This document shows positions 17,225-29,475 of a stretch of DNA of 64,000 nt, one piece after another (the stretch's first letter is position 1; each line of letters begins with the position of its first letter). Source of the DNA: Martelella sp. HB161492. Its GTDB lineage: Bacteria; Pseudomonadota; Alphaproteobacteria; Rhizobiales; Rhizobiaceae. The stretch is from contig NZ_JAATVV010000004.1 in the NCBI RefSeq assembly GCF_013184775.1, positions 310,001 to 374,000 on the forward strand. Reading direction: 5' to 3'. A program made the translations under genes and the position numbers. The notes beneath the pieces were generated by a model. It was not told the DNA's origin. It searched no databases and saw nothing but the letters and a program-made list of their open reading frames with translations.

Positions 17225-17824
17225 TCACTCTTTGATCAGATTTTCAAGCTTCTGCACGGCAACATCGGGCGCTTCGCCATAGGCGATCGAACCGACAAGC
17301 TGGCCACCATGATTGAGCAAGAAGACCGACGCCGTGTGATCCATGGTGTAATCGCCATCCGGTTCATCGGGATCCAGCGGCACCTTCTTGAAATAGATGC
17401 CAAAGCCTTTCGCCATCGCCCGCACCTTATCCGGATCGCCGCTGATGCCGACAATGCGGTCGGTGACATTGGAAAGATAGTCCCGCATCATCTCCGGCGT
17501 ATCGCGATCAGGATCAATCGAGACCCAATAGGCATCGATCTTGTCGCCGTCGGGATCAACCTGATGCAGCCAGCCGTTCAGCTCGTAGAGCGTTGTCGGG
17601 CACACTTCCGGGCAATGGGTGAAGCCGAAGAAAAGCGCGGTCGGCTTTTCTCGGAAGGCCTCCTGGGTAATCGGCTGACCGGTATCATCGGTCAGGGCGA
17701 AGTCAACGCCCAGAGGCCGCTCCATCATCGCCTGATTGCTCTGACCGATCTGCCAGACCAGAAAGCCGATCAATGCGCATATGACGATGACCGCCGCCCA
17801 CAGCACCCTTCGGAATGTCTTCAC
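17225..17824 (-). CDS. SCO1/SenC-family copper chaperone
   Basis: Membrane-anchored periplasmic protein of 199 residues with a thioredoxin fold. One N-terminal membrane segment (about 8-26), then FFGFTHCPEVCPTTL carrying the CxxxC copper-binding cysteines, and the distal histidine in YTMDHTASVFLLN. SCO proteins deliver copper to the CuA site of cytochrome c oxidase. All three metal ligands are present, so it should be functional. No oxidase genes are next to it. The ATG at 17824 follows an AGGGGAGC ribosome site. Confidence 0.93.
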   Translation of the reverse strand: MKTFRRVLWAAVIVICALIGFLVWQIGQSNQAMMERPLGVDFALTDDTGQPITQEAFREKPTALFFGFTHCPEVCPTTLYELNGWLHQVDPDGDKIDAYWVSIDPDRDTPEMMRDYLSNVTDRIVGISGDPDKVRAMAKGFGIYFKKVPLDPDEPDGDYTMDHTASVFLLNHGGQLVGSIAYGEAPDVAVQKLENLIKE

Positions 17825-17914
17825 CTTATGCTCCCCTTGCCCGCCTCGGGCGCGCGCAACATAAAGCGGGCACGGCGCAGAGGCAACCGCTACAATTCAG
17901 CACAGCTGCCGGTA

Positions 17915-18391
17915 TCATGCATCCTCAAGCAGTCCCTTTGCGCGATGCCATTCCTCAATGGAAAGCGCAGGATAGCCATCAAAATGCACATGGCTCGGTC
18001 CGTCAGGCACGAAGACCCATGGCGCCTTGTGCGCCAGCATGATGTGAACGGTCTCAGGCGGCACCGGCAGCGTCGTATCAATGGCAGACGCCATCGGGTG
18101 GACGAGTTCCGGCCAGCGCGGATCCCAGAGATAAAGCGATGTTCCGCAGCGACCGCAGAAGTGCCGCTCGCCGGGGCTTTCGCCTTGCTCGGTCATCGCA
18201 TGAAAATGCCGTTTATGTTCCTCCCCCTCGACCACAAGGCTTTCAGCCTCCGCCATGATGTTGATGGCATAGCCCCCGCCGCCGCCGGTCTTGCGACAGA
18301 TGCTGCAATAGCAGCGCTGGTAGGGATAGGGCGTCCTGCTCTCGGCAGAAAAGCGAACCCAGCCGCAGGAGCAGCTTCCTTCAAGCCTCAC
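17915..18391 (-). CDS. GFA-family zinc protein
   Basis: Protein of 158 residues of the glutathione-dependent formaldehyde-activating (GFA) fold. Zinc-binding cysteines lie in SCSCGWVRF, RCYCSICRKTGG and HFCGRCGTSLYLWD. The family is named after Gfa of Paracoccus, but many members have no proven link to formaldehyde, so the reaction is left open. It lies between the SCO gene and creA on the same strand. There is no formaldehyde or glutathione gene nearby. Confidence 0.88.
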   Translation of the reverse strand: MRLEGSCSCGWVRFSAESRTPYPYQRCYCSICRKTGGGGGYAINIMAEAESLVVEGEEHKRHFHAMTEQGESPGERHFCGRCGTSLYLWDPRWPELVHPMASAIDTTLPVPPETVHIMLAHKAPWVFVPDGPSHVHFDGYPALSIEEWHRAKGLLEDA

Positions 18392-18427
18392 GACCGTCCT
18401 CCTTTGATCTTTGAGCCAATATCGTCG

Positions 18428-18916
18428 TCAAGGCGCGCCGTTCTTCCAGCTTACGGTCTGGTCGTAAAGCGGCACGGTCGACAGCGACATCTTGGCGGAG
18501 CCCTCGGCCACCTCGCGCGAATGCGCAAGATAGATCAGCGTGTCGTTTTCCTTGTCGAAAATGCGGTTGATGACCAGTTTCTTGAAAATCAGCGACCGGC
18601 CCTGCTTGAAAACTTCCTCGCCATCCTCGCCGAGATCGATATCGCCAATGGTGATCGGGCCGGTCTGGCGGCAGGCAATCGAGGAATTTGACGGATCCTC
18701 GAACCAGTTGCCATTTGACAGCCGGTCAAACATCGATCGGTCGAAATAGGCGATGTGACAGGTTACGCCCTCAACCTCGGGATCATGCAGAGCCTCGATG
18801 ACAATGTCATTGCCGACCCAGTCGACACCAACACGGCCGACCTCGTCCGCAACAGCGCTGCCCGCCGCCAGGAGAAGCGCTGCCCCTGCCAAAACTGAAA
18901 TCATCTGCCGCTGCAT
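18428..18916 (-). CDS. creA: CreA-family periplasmic protein
   Basis: Secreted protein of 162 residues. Signal peptide with likely cleavage after AVA (about residue 23), then the CreA pattern EVGRVGVDWVGNDIVIEALH and DPEVEGVTCHIAYFDRS, with two cysteines (CHIAYF, IACRQTG) in the mature part. CreA is widespread in proteobacteria, but its function is unknown. GGAGGACGAA precedes the ATG. No creBCD two-component genes are nearby. Confidence 0.9.
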   Translation of the reverse strand: MQRQMISVLAGAALLLAAGSAVADEVGRVGVDWVGNDIVIEALHDPEVEGVTCHIAYFDRSMFDRLSNGNWFEDPSNSSIACRQTGPITIGDIDLGEDGEEVFKQGRSLIFKKLVINRIFDKENDTLIYLAHSREVAEGSAKMSLSTVPLYDQTVSWKNGAP

Positions 18917-19003
18917 TTCGTCCTCCGGTCGTGATCAGGTCTTACCGGAAGATAGGAAGGCTCCAGAACGAAACAAGGCGGCCGGCCCGAGGGTCAGGCC
19001 GTA

Positions 19004-21220
<2,217 letters not shown>

Positions 21221-21265
21221 TCAAATCACAGGCGGTCTTAGCGTCTGACTATGGCGGCGACAAGC

Positions 21266-22108
21266 TTAACCCGCCGACGAAAGTCTGGTGTCGATTTCTA
21301 CCTGGGGATCAAGCTGCTTGGTATCAATCAGCGCCGTCAGCGGCAGGTGATCGGAAGCAAGCCGCGACAGCGCCGAATCATGCACGGCAAGATCACGGAC
21401 AATGCCGCTGCGATTGGAAATGATGCGATCCAGCGCCAGAACCGGCCAGCGCGCCGGAAAGCTCGCCCGGGCCGGCGGCAGATCGCCAAAGGCACGCTCG
21501 AACCGGGTCAGCGCCGAACCATTGCCGAGCCGCCATTCATTCATGTCGCCCATGATCAGTGTTGCCGCCTCGTCGCGCCGGGAAAGCAGCGACAGGATGT
21601 GTTCGGCCTGCTGGCGCCGTGCCCAGCGCAACAGCCCCAGATGCACGGCGACAATCCTGAGCGACACCCCGCTATTGAGAAGGATCTCGGTCAGGAGTGC
21701 CCCACGCGGCTCAAGCCCGGGAAGCGGTTCGCGCAGGATATCGCGCACCGCACCATCACGCACCAGCACCAGATTGCCATGCCAGCCGTGGGCCTTGGCA
21801 CTGGCGCGCACCGGCACGGCGACAAGGCCGGTCTCCACCTCGATCCGCTTCAGATCCAGAAGCCCGGTCCGCTCGCCGAACCGCGTATCCGCTTCCTGCA
21901 GCGCAATCAGATCGGGATTGATTTCACGGATGACCTGAAAGGTCCGGTCGGGATCGAACTTGCGGTCGGTCCCGACGCATTTGTGGACATTGTAGGTCGC
22001 GACCCTGAGCCCCTCACCCTCAAGCCGCACAGCGTGTTCCGGGCGCCGCCCGTTCTCGCGCATTGACCGCATCACTGAATCTGCGAGGTTTGGTTTCTTT
22101 GTCTTCAT
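21266..22108 (-). CDS. Endonuclease/exonuclease/phosphatase-family protein
   Basis: EEP-fold metal-dependent phosphoesterase of 280 residues. Motifs are LRVATYNVHKCVG (Asn), DLIALQEAD (metal-binding Glu), ATLIMGDMNEWR (Asp/Asn pair) and LASDHLPLTALI (catalytic Asp/His). The family includes DNases, phosphatases and phospholipases. It lies directly after a phospholipase-D-type gene with the two reading frames nearly touching, so a linked role in lipid processing is possible but not shown. The start at 22108 avoids a longer frame that would overlap the upstream gene; neither has a strong ribosome site. Confidence 0.85.
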   Translation of the reverse strand: MKTKKPNLADSVMRSMRENGRRPEHAVRLEGEGLRVATYNVHKCVGTDRKFDPDRTFQVIREINPDLIALQEADTRFGERTGLLDLKRIEVETGLVAVPVRASAKAHGWHGNLVLVRDGAVRDILREPLPGLEPRGALLTEILLNSGVSLRIVAVHLGLLRWARRQQAEHILSLLSRRDEAATLIMGDMNEWRLGNGSALTRFERAFGDLPPARASFPARWPVLALDRIISNRSGIVRDLAVHDSALSRLASDHLPLTALIDTKQLDPQVEIDTRLSSAG

Positions 22109-22158
22109 TGCATTGCCGAAGCTGATTTTCCGAAATGGCTGAGGATCGCCCGGCAATA

Positions 22159-23604
22159 TTAGAGATAGGGCAGCCCCAACCACAACAGGCGATCGCGCAA
22201 TTTACGCAAATAATGACGGCTTGCCAGCATCTCACGCGTCACCTGTCGCGCGCGTTCCCGCGCGGCGGTGATGCGGCTGGCAATATCGGCGGCAAAGGCT
22301 TCATCAAACACTTCCAGATCCGTTTCAAAATTCAGCCGCAGCGAACGCGAATCCATGTTGGTCGAACCGAGATAGGACCACTTCCCGTCGACCGTCATCA
22401 GCTTGGAGTGATTGAAAGGCCCGAGATCACGCCAGATCCGGCTGCCATCACGAATGATCTCGTCGAACTGCGCCGTCATCGCATGATCGACCGTCTTCAG
22501 ATTGTTGTCGTCCGGCACGACGATATCGACGATGACGCCGCGCCGCGCCGCTGTTGCAAGCGCGGAAACCAGATCGCGGTCCGGGAGGAAATAGGGCGAC
22601 ATGATCATCACCGTCTCTTCCGCCACGGACAATGCCCCGATGATCATCTTGTTGTTATTGCCGACATTGCGGTCCGGACCGGACGGCACGACCCGGGCAA
22701 TCACGCCCCTGCCCTCCGGGTGGTTGTCGACCACGCGCCAGGCATCCCCGGAAAGAAGCTCCTTGGTCTCGGAGAACCAGTCCTCCGCAGTCACCGCGAA
22801 ATAATCCGCCACGGCCGGGCCTTCCAGCCGGAAATGGGTATCATGGGCTGCATCCGGACCGGTAAAGGCTGCACGGATATTCATGCCGCCGGCAAAGGCA
22901 ATGCCGCCATCGATGACGAGAATCTTGCGGTGCGTCCTCAGATTGGCATAGGGCAGCCGCATGCGCAGCAGCACCGCGCCGTTGAAGGTGGCCGTACGGA
23001 CATTGCGTTCGCGCAGCAGGCCGACAATTGAGGGGCGCGAATAGCGCGCACCAACCGAATCGACCAGCACCCGAACCTCAACCCCGCGCTTGACCGCATC
23101 GGCCAGCGCATCGACGAATTTGCGGCCGATACTGTCGGAATCGAAGATATAGGTTTCCAGCAGGATCGAGCGTTCGGCCTTCTCGATCGCCGCAATCATC
23201 GCCGCATAGGCTTCATCGCCGGATGAAAGCATCTGCACATGATTGCATTCCGTCGCCGGCACGCCGGCAACCTTCGTCCCGAGCCGCCACATCGCCACCA
23301 TGCGCGGCCCGAAGCCAGACATGATGTCGGCGTTGCAGACGCCGTGAAGCTCTTCCTCGCGACTGATCTCGTCGCGCAGATCGCTGCGCCTATCGGTAAT
23401 GGAAGCGCGCCGCATCCGGTTGATGCCGGCAATTGCATAAATGAACGCGCCGAGGATCGGCGACAGCATGATCACCCCGACCCAGCCGATGGCAGCACGG
23501 ACCTCGTCCTTGGTCATGGCCGCATGGATGGCCGCCGTCGCGCCAAACACGAAAGACAGAACGGCAAGAATATGAGGCCAGTAATGAATCAGGAAATCAT
23601 GCAT
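22159..23604 (-). CDS. cls: Cardiolipin synthase (phospholipase D family)
   Basis: Membrane enzyme of 481 residues that joins two phosphatidylglycerols, or a related donor, to cardiolipin. Two N-terminal membrane segments (about 8-30 and 37-60) match the usual ClsA layout. Two HKD active sites are intact: HRKILVIDGGIAFAGG and HSKLMTVDGKWSYLGSTNMD. It precedes the EEP-family gene in a likely two-gene unit. Other phospholipase-D activities cannot be excluded, but the layout is that of cardiolipin synthase. Confidence 0.9.
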   Translation of the reverse strand: MHDFLIHYWPHILAVLSFVFGATAAIHAAMTKDEVRAAIGWVGVIMLSPILGAFIYAIAGINRMRRASITDRRSDLRDEISREEELHGVCNADIMSGFGPRMVAMWRLGTKVAGVPATECNHVQMLSSGDEAYAAMIAAIEKAERSILLETYIFDSDSIGRKFVDALADAVKRGVEVRVLVDSVGARYSRPSIVGLLRERNVRTATFNGAVLLRMRLPYANLRTHRKILVIDGGIAFAGGMNIRAAFTGPDAAHDTHFRLEGPAVADYFAVTAEDWFSETKELLSGDAWRVVDNHPEGRGVIARVVPSGPDRNVGNNNKMIIGALSVAEETVMIMSPYFLPDRDLVSALATAARRGVIVDIVVPDDNNLKTVDHAMTAQFDEIIRDGSRIWRDLGPFNHSKLMTVDGKWSYLGSTNMDSRSLRLNFETDLEVFDEAFAADIASRITAARERARQVTREMLASRHYLRKLRDRLLWLGLPYL

Positions 23605-23726
23605 TGAAAAACGCTTTCAGGGCAATGCGAAACAGGTTCAACCGAAAATAGAGGCTAACCCAATTGTTGTGAAAGCGTAATCCCTCGCGCCAAACGAAAG
23701 CGTGCCGTCCCCGGAAGTTTCACATA

Positions 23727-25400
23727 TCAGCCGTCGTCCGACAGCAGCTTGGCTGCGGCAGCCCTGGCCTCTTCAGTGATCCGCGCACCGGCCAGCATGC
23801 GGGCGATCTCCTCCTGGCGCGCATCGGGCCCGATGATCTCGACCCGGGTCACGACAGCATCGTGACCATCCTTGGTCATGCCCTTGGAGATGAGGAAATG
23901 ACCATGGGCACGCGCAGCCACCTGCGGTGCATGGGTGACGGAGAGCACCTGCACCTTTTTCGACAGCCGCTTCAGCCGCTGGCCGATTGCATCCGCCACC
24001 GCCCCGCCAACGCCCGTGTCGATTTCGTCAAACACCAGCGTCGGCGCCGAGCCCTTGTCGGTAAGCGCCACCTTCAGCGCCAGCAGGAAGCGCGAAAGTT
24101 CGCCCCCCGAGGCAACCTTCATGATCGGTCCGGCGCGCGAGCCGGGATTGGTCTGCACCTCGAAGGAAACCGTGTCGATGCCTTCAGCACTGGCCCTTTC
24201 CGCATCACTTTCGAGCGAGACCATGAAACGGGCGCGCTCGAGCTTCAGCGCCGGCAGTTCCGCCATCACGGCAGCCGCCAGCTGCTCACCGGCCGCGCGC
24301 CGTTTTTCCGACAGCTTTTCTGCAGCCGTGAAATAGGCGTTTCGCGCCACCGCGAGCTCCTCGCTGAGTGCGACCAGGCGCGCTTCGCCCTGATCGAGAT
24401 CCTCAAGCGCGGCCACCATATTGGCAGCAAGTGCGGGCAGTTCTGCCACCGCAACGTTATATTTCCGTGATGCGCCGCGCAGCGCGAAAAGTCGTTCTTC
24501 CACCTGCTCCAGCACTTTCGGGTCAAAGGCAGTCCGCTCCAGTGCGGCTTCGACTTCCATCTGCGCGTTGGACAGATGCTCCAATGCGCTGTCCAGCAGA
24601 TTGACCGATGTTTCCAGCAGCCCGGGCACCTCATGCGACTTGCGCTCAAGCCGGCGCACCAGCGAGGCGATCATCGGCACGGGCGAGCCATTGCCATTCA
24701 GGAATTCCAGCGCCTCCGAGATATCACCGGCAATCCGCTCCGATTTCATCATCGTCGCGCGGCGTTCCGCCAGTTCCTCTTCCTCACCGTCAATGGGAGC
24801 CAGGGCCTGCAGTTCCTCAACAGACGCTCGAAGATAATCAGCCTCACGGGCAGCCTCCTCGACGCGCGCACGGTGCTGTTTCAGGCGTCGTTCGACATCA
24901 CGCCAGCCGCGATAGAGACCTGAAAGCGCCTCGGCCTCTTCGCCAAGCATGCCGAAAGCATCCAGAAGGCGGCGATGGCCATCGGTATCGATCAGCGCAC
25001 GCTCGTCATGCTGTCCGTGAATTTCCACCAGCATATGGCCGGCCTGACGCATCAGCTGGACACTGACCGTCTGGTCGTTGATGTATGCACGGGTCCGCCC
25101 GTCCGCTGACTGCATCCGCCGGAAGATCAGATCGCCGTCATCATCAAGCTCGTTCTCGCGCAGGAAGTTGCGGACGGGATGACCAGGCGGCACATCAAAG
25201 ACCGCGATCACCTGCCCCTGATCCTGGCCATGCCGAACCAGCCCGCCATCGCCGCGCGCGCCGAGCGCCAGCGACAGGCTGTCCAGCAGGATGGATTTGC
25301 CTGCCCCGGTCTCGCCCGTCAGCACCGAAAGACCGCCCTCGAGATCAAGCTCGAGGCGGTCAATCAGGACGATATCACGGATGGTAAGCTGGACGAGCAT
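23727..25400 (-). CDS. recN: DNA repair ATPase RecN
   Basis: SMC-like protein of 557 residues for double-strand break repair. Walker A GETGAGKS at residues 29-36, ABC signature VASGGELSRFLLALK, Walker B LVFDEIDTGVGG, and a central coiled-coil region (about 150-370). Full family length. It follows bamD, whose coding region ends 37 bases before the recN start, and both may be in the same transcript. No SOS box was identified in the short gap. Confidence 0.96.
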   Translation of the reverse strand: MLVQLTIRDIVLIDRLELDLEGGLSVLTGETGAGKSILLDSLSLALGARGDGGLVRHGQDQGQVIAVFDVPPGHPVRNFLRENELDDDGDLIFRRMQSADGRTRAYINDQTVSVQLMRQAGHMLVEIHGQHDERALIDTDGHRRLLDAFGMLGEEAEALSGLYRGWRDVERRLKQHRARVEEAAREADYLRASVEELQALAPIDGEEEELAERRATMMKSERIAGDISEALEFLNGNGSPVPMIASLVRRLERKSHEVPGLLETSVNLLDSALEHLSNAQMEVEAALERTAFDPKVLEQVEERLFALRGASRKYNVAVAELPALAANMVAALEDLDQGEARLVALSEELAVARNAYFTAAEKLSEKRRAAGEQLAAAVMAELPALKLERARFMVSLESDAERASAEGIDTVSFEVQTNPGSRAGPIMKVASGGELSRFLLALKVALTDKGSAPTLVFDEIDTGVGGAVADAIGQRLKRLSKKVQVLSVTHAPQVAARAHGHFLISKGMTKDGHDAVVTRVEIIGPDARQEEIARMLAGARITEEARAAAAKLLSDDG

Positions 25401-25437
25401 CCCTGTGCGCTCCGCGTGAAGGGCAGAGGCAGTCGGC

Positions 25438-26289
25438 TCAGCTCTTCGCGGCCGGCGCTGCCGTTGCCTTGGCTTTCGGCTCGATCCCCTTCGAATTCAG
25501 CAGCTTGTAGGCACGCTGATACCAGGGACTGTCCGGATAGTTGTGACCCAGAACCCAGGCTGCGTTCTGCGCCTCGGAAATGACACCCATTGCATAATAG
25601 GCTTCAACGAGACGCTCAAGCGCTTCTTCGATCTGGTTGGTGTCAGAATACTTGTCGACGACGACGTTGAAGCGCGAAATCGCCGCAACATAGTCCTTGC
25701 GCTCAAGATAATAGCGGCCGACCTGCATTTCCTTGCCAGCCAGCTGGTCGCGGGCGAATCGGATCTGCTCACGGGCCTGATCGACATAGTCCGAATCAGG
25801 AAACTGATCGATCAGCTCTTCCATCGCATTGATGGTGCTTTCGGCTGCCGACTGGTCCTGCGTCACATTGGCGATCTTTTTGGCATAGGACATGCCAACC
25901 ATGAACTCCACATAGGGAATATCCTTGGAGTTCGGATAGGTCTTCAGATATTTCTGACCAGCCGTAATTGCCGCATCGAACTTGCCGATACGATATTGCA
26001 GGAAGGTCTCCATGACCATCGCCTGACGCGCCTGATCAGACAGCGGAGCCTGCTGCTCTATCGCGGCGAACTTGCGCAGCGCTTCCCTGGTATTGCCGGC
26101 CTGGATATTGGCCAGCGCCTCGTCATAGAGTTTCTGCGGCGAGTCACCCTCATATTGCAGGGTGGTGATGTCCACATCCTTGTCTCTCGAGCAGCTTCCC
26201 AGGGTAAAACCAACCCCAAGAATGATCGCTGTCGGAATTGCTGCTGCACGCAGCGTCGAGATGAGCGTTCTGCTTTTCGAAAGAATCAT
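25438..26289 (-). CDS. bamD: Outer-membrane assembly lipoprotein BamD
   Basis: Essential partner of BamA in insertion of beta-barrel proteins. 283 residues with a lipoprotein signal (FTLGSC, lipidated cysteine at 33) and five TPR-like repeats from about residue 48 to 260 (SPQKLYDEALANIQAGN, YLKTYPNSKDIPYVEFMVG and so on). It has a low-complexity Lys/Ala C-terminal tail. It lies downstream of lpxC with 212 bases between, so it probably has its own promoter. Length and order match other rhizobia. Confidence 0.95.
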   Translation of the reverse strand: MILSKSRTLISTLRAAAIPTAIILGVGFTLGSCSRDKDVDITTLQYEGDSPQKLYDEALANIQAGNTREALRKFAAIEQQAPLSDQARQAMVMETFLQYRIGKFDAAITAGQKYLKTYPNSKDIPYVEFMVGMSYAKKIANVTQDQSAAESTINAMEELIDQFPDSDYVDQAREQIRFARDQLAGKEMQVGRYYLERKDYVAAISRFNVVVDKYSDTNQIEEALERLVEAYYAMGVISEAQNAAWVLGHNYPDSPWYQRAYKLLNSKGIEPKAKATAAPAAKS

Positions 26290-26501
26290 TCCTATGCCCT
26301 GTCCGCGCCCGACACGAAGCGCCTCTGCCTTATGCTGACGTTTTACGCATATACCACGGGTGAGAGCAACGTGGTGCGGGCAAAAACGAACATTTTTGTG
26401 GCCGAACGCTATAGTTTCGTTAGTAGACTATACCCGTATCAGTTGTCAAAGAACTTATAAACAACCTGATTGGAATTCGACAACGATCGTTTTGCAATTG
26501 T

Positions 26502-27446
26502 TCAGGAAAGCGAGGCCGATGCAACGAGCTGAATGGAATGACGCTCTTTCAGGCCACCGACTTCCGGCGCGACAAAAACACAGGCACCGGGTGTTTCCAG
26601 CAGGGCGCGAACAGCCATGGCATTCAGCTTGTGGCCACCGCGATAGGACCGGAAGGCACCGGCAAAGCGGCTGCCCATCATGGCCAGATCACCAACGGCA
26701 TCCAGCGTCTTGTGGCGCACGAACTCGTCAACGAAACGCAGACCTTCCGGGTTGATGACCTTGTCATCATCGGAAATGACAACCGAATTTTCGAGCGAGG
26801 AGCCGAGCGCAAAGCCCTGCGCCCACATCGGCTCAACATCCCGCATGAAACCGAAAGTGCGCGCACTGGCCAATTCGCGGCGGAAGGTTTCCGGCGTCAT
26901 GTTGCCCTGCCACTTCTGCCGTCCGATCGCGGGCGAATCAAAATCGATCTCAACGTCGAAATGCGTCCCGTCATAGGGGCTGAACTCCGCCCAGCCGGCA
27001 CCCTTCTCGACGCGAACGGTCTTGAGAACGCGGATATAGCCACGGCGCTCAGCCAGCTTCACAATGCCGGCATCCTTCAGCGCATTGACAAAAACCCGTG
27101 AACTGCCGTCCATGATCGGCATTTCACCACCTTCGACGGCAATGCGGAGATTGTCGACACCGAGCGCGTAGACAGCTGCCATCACATGCTCAATCGTGGC
27201 GATCCATTCATCCGGCCGGCTCCCGAGAACGGTGCACAGGTCAGTGGGGCCGACATTTTCAGAAATCGCTTCATAGGCGCTGACGACCCGGCCATCGCGA
27301 AGACGCTCAAAAACGATACCAGCGCCAGCAATGGAAGGATGAAAAGTGATCGCGACAGGCTTTCCCGAATGAACGCCAATACCCTCCACGCGCATGCTGT
27401 GCGTGATCGTCGTCTGTTGTCCCACAAAAGCTGTCGGCATTTTCAA
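26502..27446 (-). CDS. lpxC: UDP-3-O-acyl-N-acetylglucosamine deacetylase
   Basis: Zinc enzyme of 314 residues for the committed step of lipid A synthesis in the cytoplasm. Zinc ligands His87 (TIEHVMAA), His245 and Asp249 (RHKTLDAVGD) and the catalytic-region His272 (GHKLNAM) are present. It follows ftsZ, as in most proteobacteria, but here with a strong terminator between them, so separate transcription is likely. Confidence 0.97.
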   Translation of the reverse strand: MKMPTAFVGQQTTITHSMRVEGIGVHSGKPVAITFHPSIAGAGIVFERLRDGRVVSAYEAISENVGPTDLCTVLGSRPDEWIATIEHVMAAVYALGVDNLRIAVEGGEMPIMDGSSRVFVNALKDAGIVKLAERRGYIRVLKTVRVEKGAGWAEFSPYDGTHFDVEIDFDSPAIGRQKWQGNMTPETFRRELASARTFGFMRDVEPMWAQGFALGSSLENSVVISDDDKVINPEGLRFVDEFVRHKTLDAVGDLAMMGSRFAGAFRSYRGGHKLNAMAVRALLETPGACVFVAPEVGGLKERHSIQLVASASLS

Positions 27447-27746
27447 AACCCTTAAAACTCAAAAACCTTGAACGCTGCTGCTGGAGACATCCGGGAGAGC
27501 CTCCGAGAAATCAACGGTCCGGGCGATGCCTGCAAAAAGCGTTTTACATTGCGGACGCAAACACCCGTACGAGTCGCAACAGCATCTCGTTGATCGTGTT
27601 TTACGGATAAGAGCGCGACAAACCAAATCACTGTTTCTTTCGCTTTGTTACGAAAGCCGCAAAAGGCCCGGCTGCGGGGTCGCAGCCGGGCCTTTTCGTC
27701 GGGAGAAGAAACGTTATAGGCGGTTTTTCTTCACGATCCCTTCTGG
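27447..27746. other. Intergenic region ftsZ-lpxC
   Basis: 300 bases between the ftsZ stop and the lpxC start. It holds the ftsZ terminator at 27661-27696, and presumably the lpxC promoter between about 27450 and 27650. No gene seen. Confidence 0.6.
27661..27696 (-). terminator. Strong terminator downstream of ftsZ
   Basis: Perfect 16-bp stem (AAAAGGCCCGGCTGCG with its complement) and a four-base loop, flanked by A and T runs. It ends the division-gene transcript 50 bases after the ftsZ stop. Confidence 0.9.
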
Positions 27747-29417
27747 TCAGTTTGCCTGGCGACGCAGGAAGGCCGGGATATCGAACTGATCGTCATCCTG
27801 GCGTGCACGCGGCTGCTGCGGTGCAGCCTGCTGCGGCTCGGCCCGACGCGGAGCATAGGGATTATGCTGCGGCGCAGGAGCGGGTTCTGCCTGGCTGTTG
27901 TCGTAGCTTTCATCGATACGGCCAAGCGAGTGGCTGATCTTCTTGAACAGGGCCTTGGGGCCGCGCTCTTCATGTTCGACACGACGTTCCGCCTGGACGC
28001 GGTGATCCATCTCGGCCTGAACCATCGGCGGGAAATCGGTGACTTCCGGCATGCGGCGGGTCTGCACGGGTTCGTGATGCATCGGCTGCTGCTGGGCCGG
28101 CTGCTGCTGGACCGGTGCCTGCTGCACATTAACCTGCGGACGCGCCATTGACGGCTGCGGCTGCGGAGCGGCTTGACGGGGTGCTTCACCGCCGAAGAGC
28201 TGGCTCTTGGGGGCAAAGGCATCCTGGCGCGGCTGCGGCTGCTGCGGCTGGGCCTGCGGCGCACGGTTCACGGCCATCTGCAGCTCACGTTCCATCTCGG
28301 CTTCGGCCGAGCGGATCGTGTCAGCAATCGGGTCATGACGCGGCTGCGGCGCAGCGGCGATCGGCGCAGAGGTCGGTGCAGCGTTGCTGGAGCGGATTTC
28401 CGGGCGGGTTTCGCGGCGGGTCTCCGGTCCGTCCGAATCGGATTCGACGCCAGCGCGATCGATACCGGTGGCAACCACGGAAACGCGAATAATGCCTTCC
28501 AGATCTTCGTCGAAGGTTGCGCCGAGGATGATGTTGGCGTCCGGATCGACTTCTTCGCGAATGCGCGTAGCGGCTTCATCAACTTCAAACAGGGTCAGGT
28601 CGCGGCCACCGGTGATGGAGATCAGCAAGCCCTGCGCGCCGCGCATGGAGGTTTCATCCAGCAGCGGATTGGCGATTGCAGCCTCAGCGGCCTGCATTGC
28701 GCGGCCTTCGCCCGAAGCTTCACCCGTACCCATCATGGCGCGGCCCATCTCGCGCATCACCGAACGAACGTCGGCGAAGTCGAGGTTGATCAGGCCTTCC
28801 TTGACCATCAGATCGGTGATGCAGGCAACACCGGAATAGAGCACCTGGTCGGCCATCGCGAAGGCGTCGGCAAAGGTGGTCTTGTCATTGGCGATCCGGA
28901 ACAGGTTCTGGTTCGGAATGACGATCAGCGTATCGACGGACTTCTGCAGTTCCTCGATACCGGAATTGGCGAGCCGCATGCGACGCGCGCCTTCGAACTG
29001 GAACGGCTTGGTGACAACACCGACCGTCAGGATGCCCTTGTTGCGGGCGGCCTGGGCAACGATCGGAGCAGCGCCAGTGCCGGTACCACCACCCATGCCG
29101 GCGGTGACGAAGCACATATGCGTGCCGTTCAGGTGATCGATGATTTCATCGATGCATTCTTCGGCAGCAGCGCGACCGACTTCCGGCTGCGATCCGGCGC
29201 CAAGACCTTCGGTGACGCCGACACCAAGCTGGATGACGCGTTCGGCCTTGGTCATGGTGAGCGCCTGAGCATCGGTGTTTGCGACAACGAAGTCGACACC
29301 CTGCAGGCCTGCGGTGATCATGTTGTTGACCGCATTGCCGCCGCCGCCGCCGACGCCGAAAACAGTGATCCGAGGCTTCAGCTCGGTAATATCTGGCTTT
29401 TGAAGCGTGATTGTCAT
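27747..29417 (-). CDS. ftsZ: Cell division GTPase FtsZ
   Basis: Tubulin-like protein of 556 residues that forms the division ring. Nucleotide loop [13 protein letters not shown] at about 107-119 and T7 catalytic loop NLDFADV at 211-217. The globular domain ends near 330. A long Gln/Pro/Ala-rich linker of about 200 residues follows, then the conserved tail [16 protein letters not shown] that binds FtsA. Long linkers are typical of alphaproteobacterial FtsZ. Last gene of the division cluster, 58 bases after ftsA. Confidence 0.98.
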   Translation of the reverse strand: MTITLQKPDITELKPRITVFGVGGGGGNAVNNMITAGLQGVDFVVANTDAQALTMTKAERVIQLGVGVTEGLGAGSQPEVGRAAAEECIDEIIDHLNGTHMCFVTAGMGGGTGTGAAPIVAQAARNKGILTVGVVTKPFQFEGARRMRLANSGIEELQKSVDTLIVIPNQNLFRIANDKTTFADAFAMADQVLYSGVACITDLMVKEGLINLDFADVRSVMREMGRAMMGTGEASGEGRAMQAAEAAIANPLLDETSMRGAQGLLISITGGRDLTLFEVDEAATRIREEVDPDANIILGATFDEDLEGIIRVSVVATGIDRAGVESDSDGPETRRETRPEIRSSNAAPTSAPIAAAPQPRHDPIADTIRSAEAEMERELQMAVNRAPQAQPQQPQPRQDAFAPKSQLFGGEAPRQAAPQPQPSMARPQVNVQQAPVQQQPAQQQPMHHEPVQTRRMPEVTDFPPMVQAEMDHRVQAERRVEHEERGPKALFKKISHSLGRIDESYDNSQAEPAPAPQHNPYAPRRAEPQQAAPQQPRARQDDDQFDIPAFLRRQAN

Positions 29418-29475
29418 GTTTACCGTTCCTTCTCGCTAAGGCCGCACCGCCAAGTCGGCCAATTCCTTGTGTTCG

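Noticed and set aside
16754-18691. 645-codon plus-strand open frame
   Set aside because: It lies antisense to prmA, the SCO gene, the GFA gene and part of creA, all of which have clear family motifs. Long antisense frames are common in GC-rich DNA, and its translation shows no domain.
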